Assembly: GCF_008271695.1 (NCBI RefSeq)
Contig: NZ_VKKY01000003.1
Span: forward strand, 124,001 to 188,000
Direction: 5' to 3'
DNA: 64,000 nucleotides
Source: Rufibacter hautae
GTDB taxonomy: Bacteria > Bacteroidota > Bacteroidia > Cytophagales > Hymenobacteraceae
In this document: positions 7,384 through 19,100 of the stretch, piece after piece
How the letters are laid out: each line of letters starts with the position of its first letter
How positions within the stretch are numbered: position 1 is the stretch's first letter
Notes under the pieces: generated by a model
Told to the model about the DNA's origin: nothing
Databases searched by the model: none
Seen by the model: the letters and a program-made list of their open reading frames with translations, nothing else
Program-made: the position numbers and the translations under genes

Positions 7384-10300
7384 TTATTGTCTCACCACTC
7401 TGATGACAGTCTCAACGTCATCCCCGGCAAGTTTCACCAGGTACGTGCCTACGGCTACGTCGGTCAGATCAAGGCGCTGCACTTTGCCGCCTGTGAGGGT
7501 CAAGGTTTTCACCAATCGGCCGTCCAGGGCAAATACACCCACTTTCACTTCAGAGGAGGCTGCTTGGGTCAGGTCCAGGTTCACCGCGTCAGGAGTTGGG
7601 TTCGGATAGGCCTTCACCATCACCTGAGTGGCGGCTACTGCTTTGGTCTGCACCGCTAGAGTCTTGCTGTACTCGAACTTGCCGTCATAGTCCACCTGCT
7701 TGAGGCGGTAGTAGGCGGTGCCGCTGAGTGCCTTGCCGTCCAGGAAGTTGTAGTCCACCCGCACGTTGCTGGTACCGTTCCCCTTCACCTGCCCGATGGC
7801 GCTGAAGTTCTTGCCATCAGCGCTGCGCTCCACTTGGAAGAAATCGTTGTCCTTCTCGGTGGCTGTGGTCCAGTTCAGCAGCACGCCCTCTTTCTGGGCC
7901 TTGGCCGTGAAGCTAATCAGGGTTACTGGGAGTGGAGTAGGCTCAATGGTTGCTAACGCGGTAGCCACAGAAGTTAAGTTGTAGTTGCCTCGGTCATCGC
8001 CTACCAAAGTCGCACCAGTTAAGGTTACAACCTTGTCCACATCTGGTGTTGCATCATTAAAAGTGGCTGTTCCTCCATCTAAAGAAACCAAGTCTCCGGC
8101 AATTTTTCTGTCTAATCCTCGGCTATTAGTAGTTACGGTTGCACTGTTTGTACCGTCATATACTTTGTTGTCTGCTCTAAAAGTACCGGTTACAACTCTT
8201 CTTGTGATTTCAGCAGACAAGCCAGTCGGTTGAGAGAAGTTGTAATTGCCTGCATCGTTTCCGCCTTTGGTAAATCCTGTCACATTTACGGCTCTCACAC
8301 CAGCATTCTTGCTAGCGAAGGTTCCAACTGGCGCACCGGTGAACGTAATGTCATCTCCTTGGATTTGGTTGCTTAGTGTAGCGGTTCCAGAGAAACCAAA
8401 TACATCTGTTGTGCCATCATACTCTTTCGAATTTGCCGTAATTCCGTTGATGGTTAAAGGTCTAGGGGTGATGCTGCCAGTAGTTTGTGCTGCAGTGTTA
8501 GATAAAGTATAGTTTGCGGCTTTTGTACCAGTGATAGAAAGACCATTTATTGTAATCTGTTTGCCAGTTCCTACATTTTTGTTGTCGAATTTGGCTGAGG
8601 TATGTGCTATGGTTAATACGTCACCGGTTATTCTATTATCCAACAAGGTCACAGAGGCATTGTCATTACCATCGTACACCTTGGTTGAGCCTGATGCTGT
8701 AATGGTTAACGGTCTAGGGGTAATTTTTACAACAATTGTAATTGAGGTTGGGAAAAGATCATAGTTGTTTTGATCGCTAGATCCTATTGACAAATTAAGA
8801 GTTTGCGTTCCGTCAGTAACTACACTAGTCTGTGAATTAATGTAAAGCGATACGTGATCAGGAGGAATCACTCCTATTAGATTCTCCGCTGTAGATGTGA
8901 ATAGAGTGGTTCCGTCGTATACTTTCTCTGCAGTAGTAACAACAGGTTCCAATACTTTAGGAGTGATTTTAGCGGAAAGGGTACCTGGTGTGAATGAGGC
9001 AAGGGAGTAGTTGTTCGCATTTGCTCCTGCTAAGGTACCGGTATTGTAAGTTACAATAGTTGCTTGAACTGGAGAATTCCTATTTTGCCGATTTACCAAT
9101 GCTGACGCAAAAGTACCAGTGCCTAACCAAGTAACTGTTTCTCCAGGAAGGATACCAGTCAATGTGCCGCTGATAGTAGCAGCAGTTGTTCCGTCGTATA
9201 CTTTATCGTTTGCGACAATGTTGTTAAGCGTCAATGCTCTTGCTGTGATGTTTGCCTTGAGTCCTGTGGGTTGAGTCAGGGAATAATTATGGGCTTCTGT
9301 ACCGCTTAACGTACCGGTAGAGGTCACGGCGATATTAATTCCAACATCTTTAGTAGCAAACGTGCCGGTTCTTGTAAGTGTAACCTTGTTTATGTCTGAA
9401 GAGACTACCCCGGTCAATGTGCCTGTGATAGTGGCAACATCAGTTCCATCGTATTCTTTGTTGCTAGCAATGGCATTTGCGATGGTTAGTGCTTTAGCAG
9501 TAATGGTGGCGGTCAAACCAGTTGGATTGGTCAGCGTGTAGTTGCCTTTGTCAGTTCCAGCTAGAACACTAGTGGAGGTGACTTCGTGGGTGCCTACGTC
9601 ACGAGATGCAAAGGTGCCACTTCTAGTTAAGGTAACATTGTCACCAAGGAGAACACCAACTAGAGTGCCGGTAATGGTTGCGTCGCTTGATCCATCATAT
9701 ACTTTATTGTTTGCTCTGGCATCCGCTACCGTCAGTTCTATGGCTGTAATATTTGCCTTCAGTCCTGAGGGTTGGGTAAGGGTGTAGTTGCCTCTGTCAT
9801 TACCTCCAATGGTGCTGGTGGAGGTAACGGCTATTCCAGTCCCCACATCTGAGGTTGCAAAGGTTCCGCTTAGGTTTAGTGAAACATCTTCTGTTCCTAC
9901 TACTCCATTCAATGTTCCAGAAATAGAAGCGGTAGTGGTTTTGTCATAGACTTTGTTACCTGCTACAGCATTGGCAATGGTAAGAGCTTTAGCAGTGATC
10001 GTGGCGGTGGTGGTAGCTGTGGTATTTACCAAGGTATAGTTACCGGCATCCAGCCCCTCAATGGTGATGCCGGCTACAGTTACAGCTTTTGTGCCGATGT
10101 TTTTGTCTGCGAAAGTAGCAGAGGTGAATGCCGTTGTTACAATGTCACTACCTAGCTTATTAGATGACAAAGTAACAGTGGCGGTTGTGTTTCCATCATA
10201 TTCCTTGTTCTGAGCACTAGCTGTTACAGTTAGTGACCGACCTGTGATACTGGCTAGCGTGGTAGCGGTGCTGTTGACGGTGTAGTTGCCCGCATCAACT

Positions 10301-12477
10301 CCTGTAAGGCTAAGCCCAGTGGAAGTTACGGTTTTGTCAGTGCCTACGTTTTTGTCACTGAAGGTGCCTGTGCCGCCCGTGTATGTTACCTTGTCCTCAC
10401 TCAAAACGCCAGCTAAGTTACGCTCAGTAATAGAAGCAGTGGCATTGCCATCATATACCTTATCTGCGGCTTTGATAGAGCCTGTAATCGCTAGAGGTGT
10501 GATATTGGCAGTCAGGTTTGATGTAATGGTGTAATTGCCAGCATCTGCTCCGGTAAGGGTATAGCCAGGTGCCACAGGTTTGTTGTTGCCTACTGCTTTC
10601 GTAATGAAAGAAGCATTTGCAGTGGAGGCTGGGTCAACGCTTACTTCATCATTGCCAACTATACCCTCTAAGGAAGGTGTGCCTGAGAGAGTAGCAATAG
10701 TAGTAGCATCATACACCTTGTCTCCCACTGAAACTCCAGTTAAAGTAAGTGCCTTGGCGGTAATATTGGCGGTAGTGGTGGTAGTGGTATTTGATAATGA
10801 GTAATTTGCCGCATCCGTTCCGCCGAAGGTGATGCCATCTACAGTTACCGTTTTCCCTGTGCCTACATTCTTATCAGCAAACACTGCTGATGCAGATGAA
10901 AGCGTCAACTGATCACCGCTTAGTTTGTTGGAAGCCAAGGCTACAGTGGCAGAAGTGTTTCCATCGTATTCCTTGCTCTGAGCCGTGGCTGTTACAGTGA
11001 GCGCTCGGGCAGTGATGCTGGCAGTAGCAGTGGCAGTAGTATTGACGATGTAGTTGACAGCGTCACCTCCGGTAAGGCTGAGCCCGGTGGCGGTTACCGT
11101 CTTGCCCGTACCCACATTTTTGTCGTTGAAGGTGGCTGTACCTCCAACGTATGACACGTCATCTGGGCTGAGAATTCCTGTGAGATTACGGCTGGTAATG
11201 GTTGCCGAGGTATTACCATCATACTGTTTGTCTTCGACTGTGATATACCCTTCAATTGGTAAAGCTGAAATGGCGGCGGTAAGGTTGGCCGGTTGGCTTA
11301 GGCTATAGTTATTAGCGTCTCCTCCAATGAGCGTATATCCAGTTACAGTAACAGGTTTATTAGGCCCTGCCGTTTTAGAAGCGAAAGTTGCAATTGCAGC
11401 AGACCCATTAGCTGTTACTGCATCACCTGTTATTTTTCCATTCAAAATTGGAGTACCGGTTAATATAGTAGTTAATGTGCCATTGTAAGGCCTACTTACT
11501 GCAGAAACCCCTGTTATAGTAATTGTTTGGTGAGTAATGTTGGCTGTTGTGGAAGCTGTAGTGGAGGATAAGCTATAGTTGCCACTAGCAGTTCCTGTCA
11601 AGCCAAGACCTGTGGCTGTAACTGTCTTTCCAACGCCTACATTTTTGTCATTAAAAGAGGCTGTACCGCCTGTTAGGCTCACGTTTAAAATATCTGCCTG
11701 TATTACTCCTGTCAACGATCTTGTTAAGATTGTGGCCGTAAAACCCCCATCATAAACCTTGTTGCTTACTGTTATGGTTGAGCTTATTGGTTTTGGAGTA
11801 ATACTTGCAGTAGTAGTGGCGGAAGTACTAGAAAGAGTGTATTTCCCTGCTGTAGAACCTGTGAGTGTCAAGCCTGTGGCTGTAACAATTTTGTTAGAAC
11901 CTGTTGCTGATGTTGCAAATGTTGCCGTTCCCCCGGACAGACTCACGTCATCAGTTCCAATTACACCAGTAAGAGTTCTAGATGCTATTGCAGCATTCAC
12001 CCCTCCGTCATAAACCTTATCGTTGACTGTAAATGATCCAGTTATGGTCTTTTTGTTGATGCTCAAACTGCCAGTGTTAAATTTTGAGCTGGTATTTGCC
12101 GTTGCTGTAACAGTAAAGGTGTGAGGACTTAGAACAAGGTTGGCATTATCAGGTATAGTTAGAGTAAGAGTGGTGCTTTGGATTTTAGCATTACCATTGT
12201 TGTCAGGTTGAATCATCAATGGGGAAGGATTGAAAGTAGCACTTACATTAGGCGGTAAATTTGTAACGCTTAACGAGACTGGATAGTTGTTGTTTTTGTT
12301 TCCACTCAATGATACTGATACCACATAAGTAACATTACTGGTAGTGCCATAGGTTGCAACGCCAGTTTGAGATCCAACTATGACTTCATTAATAGTTTGT
12401 GCTTCAGCATAAAAAGCTACCAAAAACAAGAGAGTGGTTAGCAAAAGGCTTTTGCTAAAGTGTAGAGTTCGTCCCAT
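7384..12477 (-). CDS. Giant secreted YDG-repeat protein with T9SS C-terminal sorting domain
   Basis: 1,697 residues. A signal peptide (about 1-26, ending FYAEAQ) leads to an Ig-like region (30-145). Sixteen repeats of roughly 85 residues follow, each opened by a K-x-YDG-type motif: KVYDG is commonest, with variants KEYDG, KQYDG, RPYNG, KVYDA and KVYDK. The first is at residue 154 and the last near 1440. Ser/Thr/Ala/Asn-rich composition suggests stacked beta-sandwiches. Then comes a fibronectin-like module (about 1516-1610) and a C-terminal domain starting at the AYPNPT motif, typical of type A T9SS signals. Expected fate: outer-membrane export by T9SS and cell-surface attachment or release. 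It may be an adhesin or matrix protein, but no binding partner can be read from sequence. The C-terminal module is nearly identical to that of the neighbouring giant protein. Confidence 0.92.
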   Translation of the reverse strand: MGRTLHFSKSLLLTTLLFLVAFYAEAQTINEVIVGSQTGVATYGTTSNVTYVVSVSLSGNKNNNYPVSLSVTNLPPNVSATFNPSPLMIQPDNNGNAKIQSTTLTLTIPDNANLVLSPHTFTVTATANTSSKFNTGSLSINKKTITGSFTVNDKVYDGGVNAAIASRTLTGVIGTDDVSLSGGTATFATSATGSNKIVTATGLTLTGSTAGKYTLSSTSATTTASITPKPISSTITVSNKVYDGGFTATILTRSLTGVIQADILNVSLTGGTASFNDKNVGVGKTVTATGLGLTGTASGNYSLSSTTASTTANITHQTITITGVSAVSRPYNGTLTTILTGTPILNGKITGDAVTANGSAAIATFASKTAGPNKPVTVTGYTLIGGDANNYSLSQPANLTAAISALPIEGYITVEDKQYDGNTSATITSRNLTGILSPDDVSYVGGTATFNDKNVGTGKTVTATGLSLTGGDAVNYIVNTTATATASITARALTVTATAQSKEYDGNTSATVALASNKLSGDQLTLSSASAVFADKNVGTGKTVTVDGITFGGTDAANYSLSNTTTTTTANITAKALTLTGVSVGDKVYDATTIATLSGTPSLEGIVGNDEVSVDPASTANASFITKAVGNNKPVAPGYTLTGADAGNYTITSNLTANITPLAITGSIKAADKVYDGNATASITERNLAGVLSEDKVTYTGGTGTFSDKNVGTDKTVTSTGLSLTGVDAGNYTVNSTATTLASITGRSLTVTASAQNKEYDGNTTATVTLSSNKLGSDIVTTAFTSATFADKNIGTKAVTVAGITIEGLDAGNYTLVNTTATTTATITAKALTIANAVAGNKVYDKTTTASISGTLNGVVGTEDVSLNLSGTFATSDVGTGIAVTSTSTIGGNDRGNYTLTQPSGLKANITAIELTVADARANNKVYDGSSDATITGTLVGVLLGDNVTLTRSGTFASRDVGTHEVTSTSVLAGTDKGNYTLTNPTGLTATITAKALTIANAIASNKEYDGTDVATITGTLTGVVSSDINKVTLTRTGTFATKDVGINIAVTSTGTLSGTEAHNYSLTQPTGLKANITARALTLNNIVANDKVYDGTTAATISGTLTGILPGETVTWLGTGTFASALVNRQNRNSPVQATIVTYNTGTLAGANANNYSLASFTPGTLSAKITPKVLEPVVTTAEKVYDGTTLFTSTAENLIGVIPPDHVSLYINSQTSVVTDGTQTLNLSIGSSDQNNYDLFPTSITIVVKITPRPLTITASGSTKVYDGNDNASVTLLDNRITGDVLTIAHTSAKFDNKNVGTGKQITINGLSITGTKAANYTLSNTAAQTTGSITPRPLTINGITANSKEYDGTTDVFGFSGTATLSNQIQGDDITFTGAPVGTFASKNAGVRAVNVTGFTKGGNDAGNYNFSQPTGLSAEITRRVVTGTFRADNKVYDGTNSATVTTNSRGLDRKIAGDLVSLDGGTATFNDATPDVDKVVTLTGATLVGDDRGNYNLTSVATALATIEPTPLPVTLISFTAKAQKEGVLLNWTTATEKDNDFFQVERSADGKNFSAIGQVKGNGTSNVRVDYNFLDGKALSGTAYYRLKQVDYDGKFEYSKTLAVQTKAVAATQVMVKAYPNPTPDAVNLDLTQAASSEVKVGVFALDGRLVKTLTLTGGKVQRLDLTDVAVGTYLVKLAGDDVETVIRVVRQ

Positions 12478-13140
12478 ACCTTTTCCTGATAATATGAATT
12501 TGTTAATAAGAATTTGATATAAAGTTATTGAGGTCGCCTCCTTGGGGGATCAGAGGTTGTTTAATATTGAATGATATTGCTAATATTTATGACTTTTAAG
12601 TAATTATAAGCAAACATAAAACGTTGTTTTTACTTATCCTAATATTTTTTAAGATAATATATATAAATAAATCAAAATATACTTAACAAAGTGCAATGAA
12701 TGTGTTTTATTGTAAATAATTGCTTTTTAGATGATTATAGTTAGTATAAAATGCTTAAAATGAGGATGTTGAAGGTGGAGTTAGTCAAGCTTAAGAGAGG
12801 TGCTAAGCTGTAATTTCTTCTAAGATGTCTTCAGTAAAATACTTAGTAGGTGGGTGTCTCTTAGAAGGATAGGGGCAACCCCAATCAACTGCGTCTATGT
12901 ATGTTGAATCTCTGGCGGCTGAAAAAGTAAATCGGAGTAGCTACTAAAACAAGTGCTACCTGGACGCCTTGTAGATTCCCAGGGACCCGGGAAGGATGAG
13001 TAAGAGACTGTAAATTGGAAGAATAAGAACTGATAGAAACCTAAGAATGGGAAGCATCCTTCACAGTTCCCTTTTTTGCCTCGTTTTTGGGAAATGGCCT
13101 TAAAAGGCAATAGACAATCAGATAGAGAGTCTATCAAATA
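12478..13140. other. AT-rich gap between the two giant-protein genes, no supported gene
   Basis: About 660 bp, distinctly AT-rich in its first half (12480-12760) and more mixed later. It must hold the minus-strand promoter of the YDG gene, which I could not place with confidence. An 80-codon minus ORF (12895-13137) has no RBS, no family resemblance and an odd Phe/Ser/Pro composition, and is not called. A degenerate dyad-family copy may lie near 13070-13107. Confidence 0.6.
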
Positions 13141-13171
13141 AAAGAAGCGGCCCCTAAGGAGCCGCTTCTTT
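13141..13171 (-). terminator. Terminator of the DUF11-repeat gene
   Basis: Stem AAAGAAGCGGC (13141-13151) with GCCGCTTCTTT (13161-13171), extendable by CCT/AGG. A T-rich stretch follows on the minus strand. It lies 24 nt beyond the stop codon. Confidence 0.8.
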
Positions 13172-13195
13172 AAATCTATGGTTAAAGAAATCTGC

Positions 13196-16100
13196 TTATT
13201 GTTTCACTACTCTAGTGACAGTGTCTATCTCTGCTCCCTTTATTTTGAGGAGGTAAGTGCCCGCTGCAAACTTTGTCAGGTCAAGTGTTTGTACCGAGCC
13301 ACCTTGCACTTCCTGGGTTTTCAGCAGGCGACTATCTAAGGCATATACACGAATGATTACTGTAGAACTTGACAACGAGGTCAGGTCCAGATGGGCCATA
13401 TCCGTGGTTGGGTTCGGGTAGGCCTTCACCATCACCTGGGTGGCGGCTACTGCTTTGGTCTGCACCGCTACGGTTTTGCTGTACTCGAACTTGCCGTCAT
13501 AATCTACCTGCTTGAGGCGGTAGTAGGCGGTGCCATTTAGGAACTTGCCGTCCAGGAAGCTGTAGTCCACGCGCACGTTGCTGTTGCCGTTCCCTTTCAC
13601 CTGCCCGATGGCGCTGAAGTTTCTGCCATCCATGCTGCGCTCCACCTGGAAGAAGTCATTGTCTTTCTCGGCCGCCGTCGTCCAGTTCAGCAGCACGCCC
13701 TCTTTCTGCGCCTTGGCCGTGAAGCTGGTCAAAGTTACAGGCAGTGGCGTTATCACAGAGGCTGAGCGGTAAGAGTATTCCCCGTTGGTGGTTTGCAAGG
13801 AAGCAGCGCGTCCGCCGGTCTCTGTGTCAAATAGGTCCACCAAGCCGTCCTGGTCTGTATCATGGTGATACGCGCTACCCTTGGTGAGGTAAGCCGGAGA
13901 GCCGTTGGTAGAGGCCATCCATTTTGGAGTGCCTGAAGAATCTTTGTCTGAATTCACGTACCAACCTTTCTGGTTCACTTCTTCAAAGATCCGGGCTCGC
14001 TCCAGTAAATCATCCATCGCTACACCGTCATTATTGTCATCAAAGGCCTCTACATAGTCTGGGGTGAAATCACCGTCGCTGTCTCTATCAAGGTAATCGG
14101 GCTTGCTGTCTTTGTCAGTGTCTACCGGGGCAATGGCTTTTCCGCCAGTGGTAGCATCATAGCCATCTTTCATGCCGTCAAAATCACTGTCGGTGCCTAG
14201 GCCGTTCACAAAAGTAAGCGTCGCCTGAGCTTCGTACACATCCAGAATGCCGTCATCATCAGAATCTATATCCTGGAAGTCGGCGAAGCCGTCTTTGTCA
14301 GTATCTGGGTTGGGCAGGATGTTCTTGCCATTGGCGTCTAAGATAGCCAGCGGAATACCCTGTGCATTTACCACACCAGTAAAGGTCCCGGTCAATGAAT
14401 TGTAGCCAGCTGGTGCTGTGCCGCCGTTTGCCTCAATGGCATTGGTGATACCGTCTCCATCAATGTCAATGTCGAATCCTCTGATTAAACCATCCAGATC
14501 CAGGTCAAAGGCATCATTGATATCGTCATGGTTTTTGTCCTGGAAGGCGCCATACACTGGGTGCGCAAAGTCCCTGTCTAGGTAATTGTAGTTTCCGTCG
14601 TTATCGGCATCCCCGGTGGGGTTCACCGCGCCTGGTTCCATGATCACCCCATCATTGTTATCGTCCAGGTCGTAGATATCGTCTATCCCGTCTTTATCCC
14701 AGTCACCGGAAATCTTGTAGGTAACAGTGTTCAATGAGATATTACCTTGTGCGTCGGAGGTCTCAATGGTGAGGGTATAGGAGCCTGGTACCAGATGAAA
14801 TCTATAGTCTACTTCCAGGGTTCCGTCATGCTCCAGGCGTGTTCCGGCCGGTAAGGTGCCGTTCACGATCCTGGCGTTTTCAATCAGGCCATCTGGGTCT
14901 GTGAGCTCAATGATATGGTCACCGGTTTGAAACAGGAACATGTGCTTGTCTGTGTTAACCACCTTTGCAGTCGCTGGCCGGTCTTCTACGGTAAAGCTTA
15001 CCACGGTACTGTTGTTGCCGTTAGGAGTTGTGCCACCAATAGGGTCAAATTCATTTTGGGCTGATTTGTAACCCAAACTATTGAGGGTACCCGTGGTAAG
15101 AGGCTCCACCAGGAAGGTAAACGTCTTTGTTTCACCAGCTCTCAGTTCTCCCACGGTCCAAACACCTTGGGCGTACATTGTGCCAATGTCTGCTTTCCCG
15201 CTGCCTGCTACCGGTCTTAAGCCGGCTCCCCCACTTGCGGAAACCGCTACGCCTGTAGCAGGGTCAGGTCCTGCGTTGGTAGCAGTAATGGTGACTTGGT
15301 ATTGTCCTCCCACATAGTATGGGCCAGCTGCAATGGAACTTCCCAGAACAACATCGGCAGTCTTTTCAACCGTTATTTGGGCGGTAGCGGTATTGTTAGA
15401 TGAATTGCTTTCATACTCATTCACTGCTTTCACCGAGGCTGTAGTGGTATAGGTGCTGCCAGAGGTTAGTTTCACGGTTAATTCTAAGGTCTGGGTAGAG
15501 CCCGCCAAGAGGTCTGTGCCCAATGTCCAGATACCTGAAGTGGCATCATAAATACCTACAGATGGGGTTGCGCTTACAAAAGTTAGGCCTGAAGGAAGCA
15601 CATCTTCAATCTTTACGCCGGTAGCGGCATCTGTGCTGTTGTTCTTCACTGCTACCGTAAAGGTGGTGTTTTGCCCATTGTAGTAAGGGCCTGCAGCAGC
15701 GGTATTGGTTACCTGTAAGTCAGCTACGGGTACTACGTTGATCAGAGCTACTGCTTTGTTGTTTTCTAGGTTCAGGTCTTTCTGGTCTGCAGAAACAATT
15801 TCCCCGCCCAGGTTCAGACGGCCTGTGGTGTTAGGAATGCCTTTCACAACTAGTGTCATAGATTGGCCAGGCTCCAAGGCATCAATGATCCAATCGCCAG
15901 TGGCCGGGTTGTAGCCTTTGCCTGGCTCGGCATAGGTGATATTGATGGTGCCTGAACGGGTGTCAAGGCCTTTTAGGTTGGTGATTCTGTCTGGGCCGTT
16001 GTTTGTCACTGTTAAGGTGAAGGTAGCCTCCGTCACGCCTTTGTAGTAAACGCCATTCACATCTCCTGTAACAGTTATGCTTACGGAGGCATCGGCTGCC

Positions 16101-19100
16101 TTTTGTACCGTAAAGGTGCTAGAGGCAGAGTTGTTGTCTGGGTTACCGTCGTATTCGTTCTCGGTCCGTTTGACAGCGGTGAAGGTGTAGGCTTTGCTGG
16201 CAGTTGTGGAATTGTCCACGTTGGGCACTACCACCAGGTTCATGCCGGTGAAACTGCCCGCGGCGAGGTTGTCCAAATTCCAGATGCCGGTAGCTGCGTC
16301 ATAGGTGCCGGCCTTAGGAGCGGCGCTTAATAAGGTGAAACCAGCGGGCACTAATGCGTCGATGGAAACTCCTGTAGCAGCATCAGGACCGGTGTTGTCT
16401 ACCCGTACGCCTAATGTAAGTTGTTTACCTGTGTAATAGGGCCCTGCAGACATGCCGGTGGTTACTTTGATGTCGGCTGTAATGGTTCCAGTACCCGAGG
16501 TGATGGAGTTAGAGGCGCTGTTGTTGCCGTTGGTGTTGTCGTACTCGGTATGGGTTTGAGTAGCGGTGGTCGTGATGATCGCGCTTTGGTTTACCTTGGC
16601 TACTAACGTAAGCGTGGCAGAGGCTCCGTTGGCTAAAGTACCCACCGACCAGGTGCCTGCTGAGGCATCATAGGTTCCGGTGCCGCTGGAGTTGGTGGCG
16701 CTCACAAACGTCAGGGTAGCGGGAAGCTTGTCTGTCACTACTACATTGGTGGCGGCGCTTGGTCCGTTGTTGCTCACCGTAACGGTGTAGGATACTTCAT
16801 CGCCGTTGGTGTAGGTTTGCTTGGTGGGCGAGGTAATCACGTTGGTCACCGCCACATCTGCGGTTGCCCTAACAGTGATGGTGCTGCTGGCCGTGTTGTT
16901 GCTGCTCTGCCCGTCATATTCTGTGTGCGACTGGGTGGAGGTAACGGTTAAGGCACCTATGGCTGCAGGTTTTGCCGTGAGTGTCAGCGTCTGAGAGCCG
17001 TTCGTAACGATGGTTCCCACCGACCAGGTGCCAGAAGCCGCATTAAAAGTGCCGGAACTTGCAGAAGATCCAATGATGGTCAATCCGGCTGGTAATTGGT
17101 TCGCTACCGAAACGTTAGTGGCGTTGTTTGGACCTTTGTTCACCGCCTGGATGGTGTACGTAACCGTTTCGCCCTGGGCAGGAGTAAGATTGGATACCAC
17201 GCTGGTTACCGCAATATCTGCCGCCGGCGCTACCGTGATGGTATTGGAAGAGGTGTTATTGCTGCCGTTGGTGTCAAGTTCGTAACCGGTGCGGCTACCC
17301 AGGGTGGCAGTACTAGTATAGGTGCCGATTTTGGTAACCTGCGCCTGAAGCGTGATGGTTTTGGTTTCATTCAAGGCTAAATTCCCCACCGTCCAGATAC
17401 CGGTAGAGGCATCAAAACCAGCAGATGCTGCGGTATTCAGCGGTACAAAGCCCTCGGGCAGGTTCGTGGAGACCGCTACCCCGGTGGCTGCATTAGGACC
17501 CAGGTTCTTGGCGGTCATGGTATAGGTGACAATCTCGCCATTGCTATAGGTTGATTTGTCTGAGGAATTCAGCACTTGGATGTCCGCAGAAGGCTGTACC
17601 TGAATAGTGGCCGTGGCGCTGTTGTTAGAAGAGACGTTGTCGGCTTCGGTATGGGTTTGGGAAGCAGTGGTAGAAATGGTGCCTGCCGCCAAGGGTTTAA
17701 CCGTAATGGTAAGAGTCTTGGAGGCGCCAACCGCCAAAGTTCCTACGTTCCAGGCGCCGGTGCTGCTGTTGTAAGCCGCATCTGACGCGCTGATGAACTG
17801 AAGGAGCGAAGCGTCCAGTTTATCTGTCACGATCACGTTGGTAGCTGGCAGCGGACCATTGTTAGTTGCTGTAACGGTGTAGGTGAATTCTTTTCCCACA
17901 CCAAAGGGTGCAGGAGAAGTCGTGTTGGTAACCGCTACATCTGCGCTGCAGTCATAGGTAAAGGTGGTGGACTGCTGGCTGGAAGACGTGTAGCCGTAAG
18001 TCCAGGTGTTCACGGTTTTCAAGTCTCCGGCCGTGGTGGTGGCAGAACCCCAGGTGTGTACGCCGGTGCTGGAAACAGCCCCGAAGAGCTCTGAGCGGGA
18101 AGGGAAGGAGGTTGTCGGGAGGTTGCTGTCATCCCAGAAAAGCAGTGAATAATCACCGGCAGTGGTGCCGGGAGCGAGCGGCCGTACATCCATCACCCTG
18201 AAGCCATCATTCCATTCCGCGTCCCATACCGGGAAGTTCACCGGCATGCTACCGTTCCTGAAGAAATAGTTAAGGGTGGTGTTTTTGGCCACAGGCTGCC
18301 CCTGGCCATTTAAGCCATTCCATTCCACAGACCGAGCTCCCCTGGCGCCGGAAGATTCCAGTAGCACGTCGGTGCCGTTGGTTTGGTAACCGGGGGTGCC
18401 GTCCAGGTTGATGAGGACGAGGAAAGTACTGCGCTCTGTGGTGTTGAGGTTGAACAAGGTCTTGCCGCCGCCAGTGGTGGTATTACAGCTAGAGGCCAGG
18501 CTCACAGAGAAGGTAGGAGCGGTGGCGCTGGGCCAGATGGTAGGGTCTGGGTCGTTTACAAAGTTGAAGTACTCTGGGTAATCGGTTTGGCTCGTCTGGC
18601 TTTTCCGTCTCTCGCTGGCGGAGGCTCCAGCCGTGGTGTTGGACCCGAAGCTGTTGGTTACGAAACGGAAGAAGTTCTGAGGCGCAATGCCAGCCAGTTC
18701 AATCTTTTTCACGAAGAATTTTCCGCTTTGGTCTTCGCTCGGGATTAGGGGAAATAAGTTAAAATCCTTAGAGAAAACGTTGGCGGTGCCGCCCGCCGAG
18801 AAAGACCACAGTTTGCTACGCATCCGGCCTTGTCTTTCGGTACCGGTAGCGTCTATCACTGTGAAATCCCAAAGGTCATACACCGAAAAACGCCGTCCGT
18901 CATCGGTCCAGGAAGTTTCCCCTGCCTGGGTGAATTCTACATAGTAGTCATAATCTTCTGTGGTGCTGTTAGTGATAGACAAAGGCGAGTAACCATTGGT
19001 GACAGCCGGTTTTCCCCCAAGGGCGGGTCTGTTAGGGCCATTCTCCGCTTCAGTGGCATTGTCTATGACCCCGCTCTGGTTTGCCACCAAGAGCATATCT

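Noticed and set aside
7384-12477. Regular plus-strand ORFs opposite the YDG repeats
   Set aside because: They recur with the repeat period and encode Val/Ser/Pro-rich complements of the repeats; the minus frame has the signal peptide, the domains and the terminator.
12895-13137. 80-codon minus-strand ORF in the gap between the giant-protein genes
   Set aside because: No ribosome-binding site, no resemblance to a family, and unusual Phe/Ser/Pro/Gln-rich composition. It overlaps a degenerate repeat.
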